From contig NZ_RZNA01000018.1 of the NCBI RefSeq assembly GCF_003992595.1, positions 7,501-71,500 of the forward strand: a stretch of 64,000 bases of DNA, written 5' to 3'. Both the position numbers and the translations under genes were made by a program. Within the stretch, counting starts at the first letter, position 1; every line of letters begins with the position of its first letter. Below are positions 61,274-64,000 of the stretch, piece by piece. Origin of the DNA: Flagellimonas oceanensis (GTDB taxonomy: Bacteria > Bacteroidota > Bacteroidia > Flavobacteriales > Flavobacteriaceae). The notes under the pieces are model-generated. The model had not been told where the DNA came from and made no database searches. It was given only the letters and a program-made list of their open reading frames with translations.

Positions 61274-61831
61274 CTAAACATTTACGGTCAACTTTTTTCT
61301 CAGGCTTTGTTTGGCCCTCGAAATCATGGTTCTACAATTAGCATAGCTAATGTTCATTATTTCACTTATTTCTTCGTAATCGTACCCTTCTATTAAATGT
61401 AAGGTCAAAGAAACTCTGTAATTGTCTTTCAAACTTTTCATGGTTTCCATCACTTTTTGAGCCTTCAGTTCTGAGTAACCATTTTGATCTGAAGCAACTC
61501 CATCATTATCTTCGACCTTGTACATTACATCATCCAAATCAGTAGCACGTTTTTTCTGCTGCTTTTTGTAATGATAGATACTGTTATTGATCACAATCCG
61601 CTTTAACCATGCTCCAAAGGCGACGTCTCCTTTAAAGGTGTGCAGTTTGGTAAATGCGCTCAGGAAGGATTCCTGCATCACATCCTCGGCCTCGGCAGTG
61701 TGTTTTACAATCCTAAAAGCGGTGTTGTACATTGCTTTGTAATACCGGTTGTAAATCTCTAGCTGCGCACTTTGTTTGCCCTGCATGCACGATTTGAGCA
61801 GTGTGTCAATATGTTCATTTTGTTGGCTCAA
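61274..61831 (-). CDS. ECF-type RNA polymerase sigma factor
   Basis: A 185-residue sigma factor with region 2 (AEDVMQESFLSAFTKLHTFKGDVAFGAWLKRIVINN split over about 46-83) and region 4 with helix-turn-helix YDYEEISEIMNISYANCRTMISRAKQSL near 148-177. The linker is long and acidic (about 100-120). It is followed after 2 bases by a membrane protein that is probably its anti-sigma factor, then two secreted solenoid proteins. GTAACAAATG (61878-61869) upstream is shared with the other ECF gene and may be a self-recognised -35 element. Confidence 0.92.
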   Translation of the reverse strand: MSQQNEHIDTLLKSCMQGKQSAQLEIYNRYYKAMYNTAFRIVKHTAEAEDVMQESFLSAFTKLHTFKGDVAFGAWLKRIVINNSIYHYKKQQKKRATDLDDVMYKVEDNDGVASDQNGYSELKAQKVMETMKSLKDNYRVSLTLHLIEGYDYEEISEIMNISYANCRTMISRAKQSLRKKLTVNV

Positions 61832-61868
61832 AAAATGAATGGTTTGTCTTATAGATTACCCAATTTAC

Positions 61869-61878
61869 CATTTGTTAC
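61869..61878 (-). promoter_or_regulatory. GTAACAAATG motif upstream of the ECF operon
   Basis: On the minus strand GTAACAAATG begins 47 bases before the ATG at 61831. Exactly the same 10 bases occur on the minus strand at 43950-43941, upstream of the other ECF sigma gene. Position suits a -35-like element. Confidence 0.45.
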
Positions 61879-62048
61879 ACTTTTTTCTTAAAATTTGATT
61901 TTTAATGGCACAGGAATTGCCAATTAATGGATGATAATAAGTCTTCAATTCGCTGTAAACACTGATTTTGAGGGTTTTTCGAAGGCTTGAATGTTGAATA
62001 AAAATATTGGTCCTTGGTCGATTCTGACAAAATGACCGAAAAGATGAT

Positions 62049-64000
62049 ATGGGAGAGATGAAAATTACCAAATTTGACAATATAGATCTACAGGGGCTTG
62101 ATGAAGATGCGGAATTGATTCCGTTGTTGACCCCAGAGGACGAGGAACAGATGAACAGGGAGAGTTTGCCGGAAACCTTGCCGGTACTTCCCCTTCGCAA
62201 TACGGTCTTGTTCCCTGGCGTAGTAATTCCGATTACTGCAGGGCGGGACAAATCCATTAACTTGATCAAGGATGCCAATAATGGTTCCAAGACCATTGGT
62301 GTGGTTTCCCAAAAGGATGAAAGTGTTGAAAATCCGGGACCAGAGGACATCAATACCATGGGAACCGTGGCACGTATTTTACGGGTGCTTCAAATGCCCG
62401 ATGGGAACACTACCGTTATCATTCAAGGGAAGAAGCGGTTCAATATAGATGCCGTGCTTACCGAGAAGCCCTACATGACCGCCAAGGTCAGCGAAGCCAA
62501 GGAAGAGCGGCCAGATGAGAAGAGCAGTGAGTTTGAGGCCATCATCGATTCCATTAAGGAATTGGCCTTCAAGATCATCAAAGACAACCCGAACATTCCG
62601 AGCGAGGCCACTTTTGCCATCAAGAATATCCAGAGCAATTCGTTCCTGATCAATTTTGTATCGTCCAACCTAAATTTGGGGGTAAACGAAAAGCAACAAC
62701 TTTTGGAAATGCCAAATCTTCAGGAAAGGGCTCTGGCCACCTTGAAGTACATGAACCAAGAGCTTCAAAAGTTGGAATTGCGCAACGATATACAGAGCAA
62801 GGTCCGTAGTGATATGGACCAACAGCAGCGTGAATATTTCCTACACCAACAAATGAAGACCATCCAAGAGGAACTGGGTGGACTGTCTTACGAGGAAGAG
62901 GTGGATGAAATGGCGGAAAAGGCCAAAAAGAAAAAGTGGAGCAAAAAAGTGCAGGAGCATTTCGAGAAGGAACTCTCCAAAATGCAGCGCATGAACCCAC
63001 AAGTGGCCGAGTATTCCATCCAAAGAAATTATTTGGACCTGTTGTTGGATTTGCCATGGAATGAGTATTCCCAGGACAAATTCGATTTGAAACGAGCTCA
63101 AAAGATTTTGGATCGTGATCATTACGGACTGGAAGATGTAAAGCGCCGAATCATTGAATACTTGGCGGTCTTGAAATTGCGAAATGATATGAAATCGCCC
63201 ATCCTATGTTTGTATGGACCTCCCGGTGTGGGTAAAACCTCCTTGGGGAAATCCGTGGCAGAGGCCTTGGGCAGGGAATATGTACGTATGTCCTTGGGAG
63301 GGCTTCGCGATGAGGCGGAAATCCGCGGACACCGAAAAACATATATTGGTGCCATGCCCGGTAGGATCATCCAGAGCTTGAAAAAGGCAGGGACCTCTAA
63401 CCCGGTATTTATATTGGATGAGATCGATAAACTGGCCAGCAGCCATCAAGGAGATCCATCTTCGGCCATGTTGGAGGTGTTGGATCCTGAGCAGAACAGT
63501 GAGTTCCATGACAACTTTTTGGAGATGGGCTATGACCTATCCAAGGTCATGTTCATTGCCACTGCAAATAATTTATCCACCATACAGCCTGCTTTGCGAG
63601 ACCGTATGGAAATCATCAATGTAACCGGCTACACCATCGAGGAGAAGGTAGAAATAGCCAAGCGTCACTTGTTGCCCAAACAGCTCGGGGAACACGGATT
63701 GGCCAAAAAGGATTTGAAAATCGGTAAACGCCAATTGGAAAAAATCGTTGAGGGATACACCCGTGAATCCGGAGTACGAAGTTTGGAAAAACAGATTGCC
63801 AAGGTGGTGCGCTACGCGGCCAAATCCATTGCGATGGAAGAGGAGTACAATGTAACCTTGACCAACGAGAATATTGAGGAGATTTTAGGCCCGGCTCGAT
63901 TGGAGCGGGACAAATACGAAAACAACGATGTGGCCGGTGTGGTCACAGGCTTGGCCTGGACCAGTGTAGGCGGGGATATTTTGTTCATTGAATCCATTCT
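62049..64000 (+). CDS. lon: ATP-dependent protease La (Lon), C-terminus cut by window edge
   Basis: 650 codons of the Lon serine protease are visible and the gene continues past the right edge. The N-terminal substrate-binding domain (about 35-240, LPVLPLRNTVLFPGVVIPI) is followed by a helical linker and the AAA+ module with Walker A GPPGVGKTSLGKS (about 390-402) and Walker B PVFILDEIDKL (about 453-463). The catalytic Ser/Lys domain is not yet reached. The start is ATG at 62049 (MGEMKITKF) or three codons later at 62058. It degrades misfolded and regulatory proteins in the cytoplasm. It diverges from the ECF operon with 217 bases between. Confidence 0.95.
   Translation, partial: MGEMKITKFDNIDLQGLDEDAELIPLLTPEDEEQMNRESLPETLPVLPLRNTVLFPGVVIPITAGRDKSINLIKDANNGSKTIGVVSQKDESVENPGPEDINTMGTVARILRVLQMPDGNTTVIIQGKKRFNIDAVLTEKPYMTAKVSEAKEERPDEKSSEFEAIIDSIKELAFKIIKDNPNIPSEATFAIKNIQSNSFLINFVSSNLNLGVNEKQQLLEMPNLQERALATLKYMNQELQKLELRNDIQSKVRSDMDQQQREYFLHQQMKTIQEELGGLSYEEEVDEMAEKAKKKKWSKKVQEHFEKELSKMQRMNPQVAEYSIQRNYLDLLLDLPWNEYSQDKFDLKRAQKILDRDHYGLEDVKRRIIEYLAVLKLRNDMKSPILCLYGPPGVGKTSLGKSVAEALGREYVRMSLGGLRDEAEIRGHRKTYIGAMPGRIIQSLKKAGTSNPVFILDEIDKLASSHQGDPSSAMLEVLDPEQNSEFHDNFLEMGYDLSKVMFIATANNLSTIQPALRDRMEIINVTGYTIEEKVEIAKRHLLPKQLGEHGLAKKDLKIGKRQLEKIVEGYTRESGVRSLEKQIAKVVRYAAKSIAMEEEYNVTLTNENIEEILGPARLERDKYENNDVAGVVTGLAWTSVGGDILFIESI

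Overview
The window is a stretch of Bacteroidota chromosome, most likely from a marine member of the Flavobacteriaceae (the Muricauda/Allomuricauda group would fit, but that is inference from protein flavour and moderate GC). The support is a bacillithiol enzyme (BshC), an rlmD gene next to two flavobacterial envelope proteins, TonB-receptor and FAS1/carboxypeptidase-regulatory proteins, -7 promoter elements of the form TAnnTTTG, near absence of Shine-Dalgarno sequences, and lipoproteins with acidic residues just after the lipidated cysteine. Genes are densely packed and there is no gene-free stretch over 300 bases. I see no rRNA, tRNA, CRISPR array, insertion sequence or prophage.

Layout. 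1-6 kb: an Ig-like lipoprotein cut by the left edge, a ZIP metal transporter, a THUMP-type RNA methyltransferase, a glyoxalase-fold protein, and a DUF6048/DUF6452/rlmD group. 6-15 kb: ornithine aminotransferase, LD-carboxypeptidase, a carboxypeptidase-regulatory-domain protein, a large M14 peptidase, BshC and beta-phosphoglucomutase. 15-20 kb: a four-gene overlapping operon guaA / LysM-periplasmic-binding fusion / OsmC / DUF922. 20-29 kb: a Tat-exported sugar-isomerase-like protein, pyrG, yidC, a four-domain fasciclin lipoprotein, mnmA and a nitronate-monooxygenase-like flavoprotein.

29.7-37.2 kb holds the most system-like block: a six-gene operon SpoIIM / polytopic membrane protein / DUF4129 / DUF4350 / MoxR AAA+ / DUF58 on the minus strand, with an RDD protein and a TRIC-type channel diverging from it. 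37-47 kb: a FecA-like TonB receptor with a DoxX-like membrane protein, a cyclophilin lipoprotein and a NUDIX hydrolase whose start codons overlap head to head, an acyltransferase, an ECF sigma factor with an unfamiliar membrane partner, type II NADH dehydrogenase and xerD. 46.5-51.9 kb: a small beta-barrel gene, a multiply frameshifted beta-barrel pseudogene, aroQ, lpdA, two msrB genes for different compartments and a collagen-like lipoprotein. 52-58.8 kb: glycogen branching enzyme, GH31 alpha-glucosidase, an M48 lipoprotein peptidase and a UMF1-type MFS transporter. 58.8-61.8 kb: a second ECF sigma factor, a putative anti-sigma protein and two secreted beta-solenoid proteins (DUF4097-like and DUF2807), which reads as a self-contained envelope-sensing operon. 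The window ends inside lon.

Most genes are housekeeping. The parts most worth following are the MoxR/SpoIIM operon, the ECF/anti-sigma/beta-solenoid operon and the 10-base motif its promoter region shares with the other ECF gene, the DUF6048/DUF6452 pair beside rlmD, the decayed beta-barrel gene, and several genes whose -7 element lies so close to the ATG that their mRNAs may be leaderless.
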